Source: Eretmocerus hayati (taxonomy: Eukaryota; Arthropoda; Insecta; Hymenoptera; Aphelinidae). From it: a stretch of DNA of 64,000 nucleotides. Below, one piece after another: positions 24,798-35,481 of the stretch (positions are counted from its first letter, which is position 1; each line of letters opens with the position of its first letter). A program made the translations under genes and the position numbers. The DNA lies in NCBI GenBank assembly GCA_029851415.1, contig CM056743.1:69346186-69410185 (forward strand). The letters run 5' to 3'. A model generated the notes under the pieces. It had not been told where the DNA came from, ran no database searches, and saw only the letters and a program-made list of their open reading frames with translations.

Positions 24798-25735
24798 GCA
24801 AGATGGTGAATAGGAGAATTGACACACGATACTATCGGTCTTGGTGGTACATCAATTTTGTGAATTTTTGGTAATCCATAAATCTTTGATTAAAAGGGTA
24901 TCTGTTTGTGTTAAAGCATTCTCGTGGTATATGCGATTGAAATATCTGCTATCATTCCATTTGTTCATTAGATTTTTGGTTAATGTGCGGAGTTTGCTGA
25001 GGGGATTATATTTTACTAATTCATATGTCTCAGAATCATTCAATAATTTATTCATTTTACTGATGTAATCCAATTTTCTCATGGCAACAGTTACATTGCC
25101 TTTGTCAGCCATAGTGAGAATTATGTCACTTTCTTTTGAGAGAATTTCAGCTTGTCTCAAATTATGTCTAAAAATGCTATCATCATAAGTTCTATGATTG
25201 GTTCTATCACTAATTATCAAAAAACCTTGTATCACAGTGACTCTAATATCATTCTTCAATTCATCACTCATATCCCAATGACTTAGACTTCCTTCAACAT
25301 TTTTTATGGATTCAATAATATCTTTGTGGTTCAATGTATGATAGTTCCTGTTGAATTTTGGGCCTAATGCCAGTATCTCAGCTACTTCAAGTGGGATTTC
25401 TATGTCAGTGAGATTGTAAAACCACTCATTGATCTTTTCATCATTCGAATTGGAATTAAATTCAATATTCTGTGTCATAAGCGCAAAATTACGTCAATTT
25501 GGTGGAAGAACATTAGGGAACTTCCATAAATTACGTAAGGGGAAATTTCATGATTTCAGATCACCCCTCCCCCCTAGTAAGATTTTTCTAATGGGAAATT
25601 TCTGACTCATATATGGAACGTAAGGAATCGGAAGACCCCCCCCCCCCTGAAACCCTGACGTAATTATGAACGTTCCCGTAGGTCAGAGTTTCTTACTTTG
25701 TTTGTTCAAGATATTGATGAACTTCTCCTGGTGTG
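24798..25735 (-). pseudogene. Inverted partial copy of the Penelope-like element
   Basis: The minus-strand frame 25478-24852 (208 aa) is closely similar to residues of the plus copy at about 26440-27085. It includes MADKGNVTVAMRKLDYISKM, the first RT block of Penelope-like polymerases. DNA similarity runs from 24798 (counterpart of about 27120) to 25735 (about 26350), so only the N-terminal and early RT region is present, truncated at both ends. It is interrupted by a small MITE (25518-25677) and abuts the terminal repeat of the plus-strand copy, giving a head-to-head arrangement typical of Penelope insertions. Confidence 0.88.
25514..25681. mobile_element. ~160-bp MITE in the inverted Penelope copy
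   Basis: The inverted termini are GGGAACTTCCATAAATTACG and, read from the other end, GGGAACGTTCATAATTACG. TAGG flanks both sides (25514-25517, 25678-25681). The matching place in the plus copy (about 26397-26412) reads without the element, proving an insertion. A C-run at 25636-25648 lies inside. The superfamily is unclear: target duplication could be TAGG or a degenerate 3-bp TTA/GTA. Confidence 0.78.
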
Positions 25736-25740
25736 AAACG

Positions 25741-25843
25741 ATCTGATGAGGATAACAAACTAGTCGTCGAAACGTTGTCTATTCTAATAAATAAGACCAG
25801 TGACTCGGACAGCAGCCGAATTTCATTCCATACCATTGAATCA
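25741..25843 (+). repeat. Penelope terminal direct repeat, upstream copy
   Basis: About 100 bp shared with 29893-29992: ATCTGATGAGGATAACAAAC, GTCGAAACGTTGT, ATTCTAATAAATAA, CCAGTGACTCG and ACAGCAGCCGAAT, ending at CATACCATT. Penelope-like elements carry such pseudo-LTRs. The first 50 bases contain a hammerhead-like core. Confidence 0.8.
25743..25790 (+). ncRNA. Hammerhead-ribozyme-like motif, copy 1
   Basis: The conserved boxes are CTGATGA (25743-25749) and GAAAC (25769-25773). Stem II can form as GATAAC against GTCGTC (one mismatch). A two-base-pair stem III forms as AC-GTT-GT, followed by C at 25779 as the expected cleavage base. Very short stem III is known for hammerheads in Penelope-like elements. 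Stem I is weak by eye (GAT with ATT). Predicted, not tested. Confidence 0.6.
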
Positions 25844-28082
25844 ACACGAGTGGATCAACATGACAATTCGAAACATTGAAGGGCGTGGACTGAGACGTTC
25901 CCTTACCAACTCCAGAAATCCACCAAATAGAGTTCAATTCTTTGAGAGTACACGACAGAACTATGGGGAGGAGATCACATTCAAGCTGAAAAAGTGGGTG
26001 GGAATATTTCGAAAAATCATTGCAACTAAATCGAAGACAAAGTTTTTCATTGGATGTAGATTTACTGACATTCTACCTAGTCATATTCTTAATTCAACCA
26101 ACAAATTCCATCATTTTCCATTCCATAGTAGAACTGGTAGAACGAAATTTGAAAAGCAAATGAATAAGCTAAAGAGAACTCTCTCGAACATTGAAATCGA
26201 AGACCTGAATATCCATATTAGCTTTTTAACACTACAGAGAGATGAACTTCTCAATGAAATCAAATTATTATCAATGGAGGATTCATATGTACAGAATTTT
26301 GTCGATTCTCGAATTAATTATAATGAAGAGTTTCTCAAGAAACTTGATCAATCACACCCGGAGAAGTTCATCAATATCTTGAACAAACAAAGTAAGAAAC
26401 TTTCACCTAATGTTCTCCCGCCAAATTTACGTAGTTTCACGCTCATGACGCAGACTAGTAAATTCAAATCCAATTCAAATAATAAAAAGATCAATAAGTG
26501 GTTTTACAATCTCACTGACGAAAAAATCCCACTTGAGGTAGCTGAGATACTGGCATCAGGCCCAAAACTCAACAGGAACAATCATACATTGAATCACACA
26601 GATATCATTGAATCCATGAAAAATGTTGAAGGAAGTCTGAATCATTGGGATATGAGTGATGAATTGAAGAATGATAGAAGCACTGTGATACAAGATTATT
26701 TGATAAGTAGTGATAAAACCAAACATAGAACTTATGATGATAGAATTTCCAGACATAATTTGAGACAAGCTGAAATTCTCTCTAAGGAAAGTGACATAAT
26801 TTTCACTATGGCTGACAAAGGCAATGTAACAGTTGCCATGAGAAAATTGGATTACATCAGTAAAATGAATGAATTATTGAATGATTCTGAGACATATGAA
26901 TTAGTTAAATATAATCCCCTCAGCAAACTTCGCACATTAACCAAAAATCTAATGAACAAATGGAACGATAGCAGATATTCCAATCGCATATACCACAAGG
27001 ATGCTGCAACGCAAACAGATACCCTTCTACCAAAGATTTATGCATTACCAAAAAATTCCCAAAATTGTTATACCACTAAGACCGATAGTATCGTGTGTTA
27101 ATTCTCCTATTTACTATCTTGCCAAGATCATAGACGAAATGTTACAGACCAGCCTAGTCAAGCCACAGTCTTATATCAAAGACAGTCCAGATTCCAAGGA
27201 GGAAATATCAGTCATCGAAATTCCGTCAGATCATGTCTTTTTTCGGACTTGTTTACGAACGTAGAAAAATATCATGTTACCCAAGCTATAGTAGAAAGAT
27301 TCAATTCAATTCATAGTGAATATGACATACCAATGAGAGATTTCCTAGAAGCTGTGGAGTTTCTTATGGACAATACTTATTTTCAATTCCAAGGTAAATA
27401 CTTTAGGCAAAAATATTGCACACCTATGGGTTCACCCCCATCACCAAAGTTTGCTGATATAGTAATGTAAGATTTGGAAAATTATTGTCTTAGTGAACTG
27501 GACTTCAAACCATTGGTTTATTTCAGATATGTTGACGATATTTTCACTGTTATCCCGAAAGATAAGATGAGAATGATGCTAAATATATCCAGTCCATACG
27601 ACCAGAGATTGAAATCCACTCATGAACTTGAGAAAGATGACCGGATGAGCTTCCTAGAATTGCTAGTTATCAGAGATGGAGGAAAGTTAATAACTGATTG
27701 ATTTCACAAACCAACATACTCGGGTAGGATATTAATCTTCCAATCCAATCATCACCCTGCACATAAGGAAGCCATGGTTTATTCGCTGGTCGATAAAGCT
27801 GTGAGAATGTCGGAGGAACAGTTCCACGATAAGAACATAAAAATGGTTGGAAGAATATTGATCGATCATAATTATCCTGTGCCTTTCATAAAATTTCACG
27901 TCAAGAAACGTATACAAAGCATTCAAAAAGAAAATCGTGATAACAATAGTGAGAGATATAGAATTTCAAAGAAAAAACCAATTGTAGTAAGTTTGCCGTA
28001 TGTCAAAGATCACTATGAGAGGATTTCAGCCGGGTTAGTCGACTTCATGTCAGATGCATTCCCAAGTCTAATAACAATCTGA
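25800..28082 (+). pseudogene. Penelope-like reverse transcriptase (frameshifted, with stops)
   Basis: The polymerase half of a Penelope-like element, related to telomerase RT. Open frame 25800-27101 (433 codons) gives the N-terminal region and the first RT block (MADKGNVTVAMRKLDY). A frameshift near 27050 and another near 27240 move the frame on. Then come TPMGSPPSPKFADIVM and the catalytic FRYVDDIFTVIP (about 27526-27560), followed by FLELLVIRDGGKLITD and the thumb region to 28082. In-frame stops at 27468-27470 and 27699-27701 look like single substitutions (a Gln-type and a Trp-type codon). The coding sequence is cut from its endonuclease by an element at 28092-28931. The YVDD box is intact, but the copy is dead. 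Confidence 0.9.
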
Positions 28083-28091
28083 GTAACATAA

Positions 28092-28931
28092 TTAACCCTC
28101 GGCTGTCCCTGTGGGGTGCATTACACCCCAGGCCTCCTTCATGAGTACGCCACGCGCGTAATTCGAAGTTTCCCGGGCTCAGAGTGACATTTGTTGGTAG
28201 TCAAAATGTGCCACTTACCGACCGTGCACATAGCGCTAGTTTTGGCGCGCGTCTCACTCTGCAACAGCCAAGCAAAATGGCCGTGGGGTTCAACACACCC
28301 CATAGAGCCAGCTGTGCGCGCTATTTTTGAGTGCATGTTGAATGCAATAATAAATTATTGCAAAAAATGGCAGAAAAAGGCCTTTCCACTGAAAATATTC
28401 TAGAGACGCAATTGTCAATAGAATGAGCTGAAAATTCATCTGAGTTATCTCAAGATCAAGTAGATATGAGAAAAAAATGGTCCAGTGGTCAATCTTTCAA
28501 TGGAGGTCTTCATTCCATCATATTAGGCGAGAATAAAAATTCTTAATTCATGCGTCGAAATATGTCAGAATAAATACCTTTTTTTTAGATCCACCCTCGC
28601 GCTATCTTTTCCTTGAATTGACCCAATCTCGAGATGACTCAGTGAAATTTTCAGCTCATTTGGATGAAAATTGCGGCGTTCACAATTTTTTTTGTGAAAA
28701 AGGTGATTTTTTGCATTTTTTGGGACATTTGTATTTTTTGGAATTTTTTATCTGACCTTGGAGATTATCTGGCTACACTGGCTCATGAAAAACATATTAA
28801 AAAAGCTACAAAAGATTTTCAAGTCTAAATATTCAATATAATAGCTACAGCAGCAATTTTTTGACTGCGGTGTAATGAACCCCAGTCAGCCAGCTATGTT
28901 ATTTGGCGGAGCGGCGCCAGCTAAGGGTTAA
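28092..28931. mobile_element. Non-autonomous element with piggyBac-type ends
   Basis: TTAA flanks both sides (28092-28095 and 28928-28931). The element starts CCCTCGGCTG and ends CAGCTAAGGG, an imperfect inverted repeat; further in, TGCATTACACCCC (28117) answers GTGTAATGAACCCC (28869). TTAA duplication with CCCT..AGGG ends is the piggyBac hallmark. At 832 bp with no long frame it lacks a transposase. It interrupts the Penelope coding region, and one frame reads straight through once it is disregarded. Confidence 0.85.
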
Positions 28932-29312
28932 GAGAGGCAAAGATAAAACGGACGATTTGGATCAGGTCAATGTTGTATATCGCATTAACTTTGAAAATTG
29001 TGAAGCATCTTACGTAGGTGAATCCAAGAGAAATGCAAGAGAAGGTGTAAACGAACATAGATCCCATGCAAATAACGTAGATGAGAATTATGCCATTAAT
29101 GACCATATGCGTGATGATGGTCATGAATTCAATTCTGATAAGGTTGATATTATTGATTCCGAAAGTAACTGGAAAAAGAACTCATCTCCGAGATGATTCA
29201 TATACATTCAGAAAGAAGACCAATCAACAAACAAGATGACACGATGAATTTACATCGTTCTTATGCACTTCTCCTTGGAGAAATGAAAGAACAAAGACTG
29301 AGATCAAAAAAT
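28932..29312 (+). pseudogene. Penelope-like GIY-YIG endonuclease domain
   Basis: The C-terminal module of the Penelope polyprotein, which nicks target DNA. In the frame 28903-29196, VNVVYRINFENCEASYVGES is the GIY-YIG signature in its Penelope form (VY..C...YVGE), followed by R and H residues (KRNAREGVNEHRSHANN) and NDHMRDDGHEF. A frameshift at about 29190 leads to LISEMIHIHSERRPINKQDD-type sequence. It is separated from the RT by the piggyBac-type insertion. Confidence 0.88.
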
Positions 29313-29892
29313 TAGTTTACTATGGTGTGGTGTTATGAAAGTAATGTCGAATGATTGGTGAAGTGGGGATTGTGGGTCATCGATTCATCAGCAATTCATC
29401 ATCCAATAGTGATGACGAATACACTGCAGATGTCGTCTTATATATCAATAGTATTCAAAATGTCTACTAATTAGTTCAATGGTTCAGACTGAAAAACCTA
29501 TCTGGTAATTTTCATTCATCTTGTTCTAACTGTTTGTGTCACTTTTTATAAGTTGCCCTGTCTAAATAAGTGTGGCAATGATTGGATTGTTGTGTCTACC
29601 TCATATGTGCTGTGTATAACGTGTTCAACAGGTATGCAAGTGCAGACTGCTCAATTTGATGTAATAGCGTACGAATACTAATACAGTTCTACACATCCAG
29701 ACAGGCACATTTATAATAGTAGAATCATTCCTATATACACGATGACGCTTGACTCTCGTCAAAAATTGGAGTTAAATACTATGACGAATGGAATTTCATT
29801 GGATGCTTTTGAAGGTATGTATGAAGAAAAAAATTCGTATTGTGATTTGCCCATAGTTCTCTGTTAACACCGATATACAAAAAATTTTTCAG
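29313..29892 (+). other. Penelope 3' untranslated region
   Basis: Non-coding AT-rich sequence between the endonuclease end and the downstream terminal repeat. No frame or structure of note was seen. Confidence 0.6.
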
Positions 29893-29992
29893 ATCTGATG
29901 AGGATGACAAACTTGTTGTCGAAACGTTGTTCATTCTAATAAATAACACCAGTGACTCGTACAGCAGCCGAATATCATTCCATACCATTAGA
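29893..29992 (+). repeat. Penelope terminal direct repeat, downstream copy
   Basis: Direct repeat of 25741-25843 with about 10-15 differences. It ends CATACCATTA, immediately against the left end of foldback element F. Confidence 0.8.
29895..29945 (+). ncRNA. Hammerhead-ribozyme-like motif, copy 2
   Basis: Boxes CTGATGA (29895-29901) and GAAAC (29921-29925). Stem II GATGAC pairs with GTTGTC over six pairs, better than in copy 1. Stem III AC-GTT-GT is followed by T (29931). Differences between the two copies partly preserve pairing in stem II, which supports a structured RNA. Confidence 0.6.
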
Positions 29993-31033
29993 TCATGCAT
30001 AGTATTACAGGATCGACGATCACACTGAAATCATCAATTGTACGGGAATTTTGAGGGGAGTATCTCCAAGATCACAAAGAAACTGATCGATTTATGGGAC
30101 CAAAAATTTTCTCAAGAATTTTTTCGTGCTGATAATTGTTGCAGGAAATTGGAATGGAAATACCTGCAGCGTATTACTTGTAATTTTAACGAGAGTTGTC
30201 CGATCCCAGAAAGTCCAACAGGATGTTGTAGATTGTCCAAGGACCTACAAGTTTATTATTGGGAGTTTCCTCTTCGACCTCTCTGGTCTGAGCCACGAGC
30301 TCTAGGAAGAATATTTCGTGATACATAGCCCCTTATGGGGATACTGGACCACGCGCTAGCTCCATTTCCTCAAGCGCTGTTCTAATGTCAAGAATCACCC
30401 CGAAAATCATCGGGTCGCATGGTTTCGACGTAAAATCGTCTAGCTTTTTCGAAAAATGCTGACAGATTCTTGCCTAAATGTAACCTGGAGAAGCTTATAT
30501 GGAATTGAGTAAGTTTTTAGAGTGAAAGTAACGGGAACAACTGTTGATCGCATCCAAGTGGAAATCTGATGGCAAGGTCTCCAGACAATTTTACAAGAAA
30601 ACCACGCAATTCGATAATTTTTGGGGTGGTTCTTGACGGTGAAACAGCGCCTGAGTGAGTGGAGCTGGCTCGTCCAGTATCTCCATAAGGAATTATGTAT
30701 TAGGAAGTTTTCTTCCCGTATCTCGTGGTTCGGACCAGGGAAATCGTAGGAAGAAACCTCTCATGACAAACTCGTAGGTTTCGCAACGATCTACAACATC
30801 CCATTAGAATTTCCGTGATCGGACGTTTCTTGTTGAAATTATAGGTGATCCACTGCAAGTGCTTTTTCTTACGATTCTCCACATTGATTATCGACACGAA
30901 AAAACTCCTTGGAAAGATTCTTGAACCGCTAAATCAATAGGTTTTTTCATGGTCCTCAATATACTTTTCTGAAAATTTTCATACGATAGAACGTTTTGAA
31001 GTTATCATCGATTCTGTATTACTATGCATGATC
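29990..31033. mobile_element. Foldback element F
   Basis: Arms 29990-30445 and 30580-31033 are inverted copies: GATCATGCATAGTATTACAG on the left, GTATTACTATGCATGATC on the right, with AGAATCACCCCGAAAATCAT answered near 30610-30640. Arms differ by perhaps 15-20 percent and by indels, so it is older than G. The flanks CATTA / CATTC may be a degenerate target duplication. The left arm directly follows the Penelope terminal repeat. No coding frame. Confidence 0.82.
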
Positions 31034-32039
31034 CATTCTGACGGGTACTGTACAAATCAAGAATAACCCAGCCCACGACGGACAAGTTTCATCCATGTCT
31101 TTTGCATCAGTTCCTTTCATTAATGTATCTCGCGCGCGTGGTGCCGTAAGATGCATAGGCCCTCGCGCGCAGGTGGTCGGGCCTCTCTTCCGTCCGGTCC
31201 GCTCCTGACGTGAATAAAGGTATACTCACAACACCAAGCGGGGGCTGCTCCGCGCCATAGCGTCCCGAAATTCACTTTGAACTCAATTCACTCAAAATCC
31301 ACGCTGGCAACCTGTTATCTTTTCAATATCTTTGGACGCGCCATGCAGAATATCGTCGATTTCTCTTGTCATCATCGATGGTGAAGGTTTGCGCGTGGTC
31401 TCGTTTATACTCGCTGATCCCATAAGAATACATGCCTTTCGGTTTTTTTTTCTCTCAAATGATATTTCTTTTGATTTTCATCGGCGCCCACCTCTTTCCC
31501 TGACGGATTATGATTCCTCATGGATTTATCCACGATTCTCCTTCCAGACCCATTCCCGGTTTAGTCAAAATCTGCGCGAACCACCCTAGAAGGACGGAAC
31601 AGCTCACTTGGAATGTTTTTCCAGTTTCACAAACTTGTGTACGAATTGGGTGAATGGTGTAGCATCACATACCATGCCCCCAAAACAAAACGCATGCCCA
31701 CTCTCATTCGATCAAATGTATAGGAACCAATTATTCGTAATTCGTGAACAGTGACGATCCTCTAGCATGAAGCAAAGAGGGACAAGTAGTAGAGAAAGAG
31801 AGGTATCCTGCATGAAATCGCAGTGTCGTCTATCTTTACCACTCTTCTACCCAGGCTGAAATCGGATCCAGCATTTAGTTCCTCACGAGTGATGATATTT
31901 CGCGTATTTATTTGGAATGATTTGGTTCGTTAGTACTAGAGAGAGAGAGTAAGAAAATAATATAAAAAATCATGAGAGACATTGTGAATTTTTCGTCCTT
32001 GATGATGAATATTGAGGTTGGTGCCTTATGGATCTTGTA
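31034..32039. other. Unassigned; CpG-containing patch near 31126-31270
   Basis: No recognisable gene. The frame 31332-31589 (85 codons) lacks a domain. The patch 31126-31270 contains CTCGCGCGCGTGG and CCCTCGCGCGCAGG and could be promoter-like or part of an old element. A GA-rich run sits at 31940-31950. Confidence 0.4.
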
Positions 32040-32150
32040 GGACGATGGGGATAGATAGATAGATGAATAACCTTTATTTGCATGGTGGCAAAATATCGAA
32101 AGTACAAATATAATTCCAAGTAAATAGAGCTGGGGGAGCCAGTCATTGTC
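32040..32150 (-). mobile_element. 5'-truncated LINE tail with (TCTA)n end
   Basis: On the minus strand a short 3' UTR containing GCCACCATGCAAATAAAGG ends in TTATTCATCTATCTATCTATC. An AATAAA-like signal followed by a short tandem tetranucleotide is the usual 3' end of CR1/L2/Jockey-type LINEs that lack poly(A). About 100 bp remains, with no coding part. Confidence 0.6.
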
Positions 32151-33760
32151 ACCTTATTTGTATCAAAAAGCGCGGTAGCGCCTCACTGGCGAGTATATAA
32201 GAAAAAAAACTCGCAGCGCTGCCGTGCCTTATATACACCAAGTTGGGTTTTTTTAACCTCTCCCTCTCCCTCGATCATAGATTATTGTGGATTTTAGTGG
32301 GTACCAGCCACGATGCACACCAATAACCGCGAGCTTGGTCATATTTCTAACCAAATACTAGCTTGTTCTGCCGGGATAGCATCTAACAGCTTTGTTTTCC
32401 GACCTCGAAAATTTGGACCCTGCCCGACGAAATTCGGCGTGGATTTTCGTCTCCCGTCACTTTCGAGATTCGACTCATCTCGAAGTCGACATGCATCGGT
32501 GTGATACGAATCAGCCTTGTGCGCGTGAACGAGCGACCCGCATAAGTATCTCACACTTGCAGGCTGTAGCAGACGATTTATACTTTATATTCAGAACCGA
32601 GAACTGAGAGTGTTCACTTCCAGCACGAGTACCAGTACTGACGAGTACAGCATGAGTATGTAACAGGAAAGATTTTGAATGCCAATCGATGCCAATCGTG
32701 ATTGTTGGTCCACAAGTAAAAGAGGCACATGACATGATGTGTGCTATCTTGTTTGTAGTGCGATTGAAACATGATGGGGCAAAGGCTGAGAAATATGTGG
32801 CATTCTCGCTTTTGTGCAGTAGTGTCGAAAGAATATATTTCAATCTATCTGGAGGATTTGGGATTTGATCTCAAGGAAGTGTGGGTGCCAGTATCAATCT
32901 ACATCATAAACGTATATTGACTCTCAGTTTCCACTTGAGACAGACCCGCCTCTGGAGCTATAAATTGTGTAACTCTAAGAAGTCTTCATAATCTAGTCTA
33001 GTTGAAGAATCAGATTGCAGCCAAAGAAGTATCTTTCAAGCTGCATTTCGTATAGCACCAAAAACTTATTTATCTTTAACACAAGAGGGATCGTCTCTCA
33101 CATTTAGATGTTGTGAGACTAGTCAGTGCTGATGAGCGACTGACCATAAACAGTTGTTGTGATGTGCGGTGATCTCTGGTGCTGCTCCAGTGATTTTTGT
33201 GTAACATCATTACCATTGTGTTCCACTCTTATCCAATAGTCTCTGTTAGACTCTTACTCGTGGTCATATGGGTCTTTACTGTCTTGACGTGCCACTCAAA
33301 TTCTTGCTAGAGACTTGATTAGAAAGTAGCTGGCATAGGTCATTTCTAAATAGGTCTAGAAACTTATCGTACATGATTCATCTACTTCATCAAAGTGTCA
33401 TAGACGCTCTTGGTGCAAATTTGAAAATTTAACTTGGGAAAACTCTCTGTTGAAAAGTCATTCAATGTGGCAAGTGAATCCATGCATTCATCTGAATGTA
33501 CTTTGGGGATAATTTTATCTGGAATCCAAGTACTTCTCACATAATGCTAGTGAATTTTCATTCTTAAAGTGAGTTCACGCGTAATACTCCAAGTTCTTAA
33601 AAGATCACAAGTTACCGATGTCCAAATTGAAATTTGTTCTAGTTTTTGGTTTTCAAATAATGTTGGAGAACACATGTATTGCCATGATTCTATGTTTCAT
33701 TTGTTCGTCACAGATTACTCAGTCGCTTTGATAGTTGGCATTATTCCTTGGTGAGGAGCG
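32151..33760. other. Unassigned DNA
   Basis: I see no gene I can support. A short inverted block of the type GCGCGGTAGCGCC..GGCGAGTATATAAG (32170-32200) and CAGCGCTGCC with TTATATAC (32215-32235) could be a small MITE. Frames such as 32511-32843 (minus, 110 codons) have no domain. Confidence 0.4.
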
Positions 33761-35481
33761 AGTGAACCAACTCGTGTGGGGAATTTTTACAATTCAGATA
33801 TTTCTCATCACCTGAGAACTTTATCTTGACAGCACCATTACAAGTGGAGTTGGGAATATTTGCATGCATTCAAGTCAAATTTCATGAACTAATTCCAAAT
33901 TTTGATTTTCAAAACACAAAATTGTACTACTCCAGAATTCTTTGCTTATAGCTAGAAATTATTCATCTTGAAATTTATTACACTGCTGCATATTAAGAGA
34001 TGGTTTTCATGGATCAGGTATATAGGAATTTTTGGGGATTGCCTACATGCCACTATTCATAGCCTATATTTGTCAGTTCGAGAATTTTCAATCATTACCA
34101 CAGCCAATTGTTGAAATCTCCCCCCCCCCTTCCCACTTTACTTTTTCCAAAAGTGTAACTTGGCGAGTATGGCCATCCTTTTCCCCTATCACTACATCTG
34201 GGGTCAAAATATGAATTTCAACTCTTGAGGGTCATAAGATCAAGGAAAACATGTCGAGTAATTATTTAGCAGAAACTGGACGTGAAACGAATAGAAGGAG
34301 ATTGAAAAATATTAATTTCAACTCTTGAGAGCTATGAGATCAGGGAAAACATGTCGAGTAATTATTTAGCAGAAACTGTGCATGAAACGAATAGGGAGAA
34401 ATTGAAAAATATCAACTCCAACTCTTGAGAGTTATGCGATCAGGGAATACATGTTGGGTAATGGTTTTGCGAAATCTGAGCGTGAAACTCATTGGGATGG
34501 ATTGATTTCATTACGATTTGATGACCTCTGCAATTTTGACTCAACTTGAGTTACTCACCATCTCTTTTGATTACGAAATGTATTGAACATGATACTTCAT
34601 CCAGACCAATGGAAAAAAATCGGAAGCAATAAGAAAATTTAATACCGCATCAATTGTTCTTGTTTGAAAGTCAGTAGAGATGGTGAGTAACTCAAGTTGA
34701 GTCAAAATTGCAGAGGTCATCAAATCGTAGTGAAATCAATCCATTCCAATGAGTTTCACGCTCAGATTTCGCGAAACCATTACTCAACATGTATTCCCTG
34801 ATCTCATAACTCTCAAGAGTTGGAATTAATATTTTTCAATTTCTTTCTATTCGTTTCATGCACAGTTTCGGCTAAATAATTACTCGACATGTTTCCCCTG
34901 ATCTCATAGCTCTCAAGAGTTGGAATTAATATTTTTCAATCTCTTTCTATTCGTTTCACGTCCAGTTTCTCCTAAATGATTACTCGACATGTTTTCCTTG
35001 ATCTTATGACCCTCAAGAGTTGAAATTCATATTTTGACCCCAGATGTAGTGATAGGGGAAAAGGATGGCCATACTCGCCAAGTTACACTTTTGGAAAAAG
35101 TAAAGTGGGAAGGGGGGGGGAAGATTTCAACACTTGGCTGTGGTAATGATTGAAAATTCTCGAATTGACAAATATGAGCTATGAATAGTGGCATGTAGGC
35201 AATCCCCAAAAATTCCTATATACCTGATCCATGAAAACCATCTCTTAATATGCAGCAGTGTAATAAATTTCAAGATGAATAATTTTTAGCTATAAGCAAA
35301 GAATTCTGGAGTAGTACAATTTTGTGTTTTGAAAATCAAAATTTGGAATTAGTTCATGAAATTTGACTTGAATGCATGCAAATATTCCCAACTCCACTTG
35401 TAATGGTGCTGTCAAGATAAAGTTCTCAGGTGATGAGAAATATCTGAATTGTAAAAATTCCCCACACGAGTTGGTTCACTG
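33761..35481. mobile_element. Foldback element G, near-identical arms with 100-bp subrepeats
   Basis: Arms 33761-34564 and 34676-35481 are inverted copies with only a few percent difference, around a ~110-bp loop. The outer ends read AGTGAACCAACTCGTGTGGGG and its complement. Within each arm three ~100-bp subrepeats beginning AACTCTTGAG(A/G)G lie at 34222, 34321 and 34420, mirrored at 34812, 34910 and 35012. A C-run near 34119-34128 is mirrored by a G-run near 35113-35121. The same 60-aa frame appears in both arms (34032-34214, 35027-35209), an arm effect rather than a gene. Confidence 0.92.

Noticed and set aside
28191..28403. ORFs inside the piggyBac-type element as a transposase
   Set aside because: At most about 70 codons with no DDD-type or zinc motif; the element is non-autonomous.
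34032..35209. A 60-aa frame repeated in opposite orientation
   Set aside because: Arm sequence of foldback G; no domain and no coding signal beyond openness.
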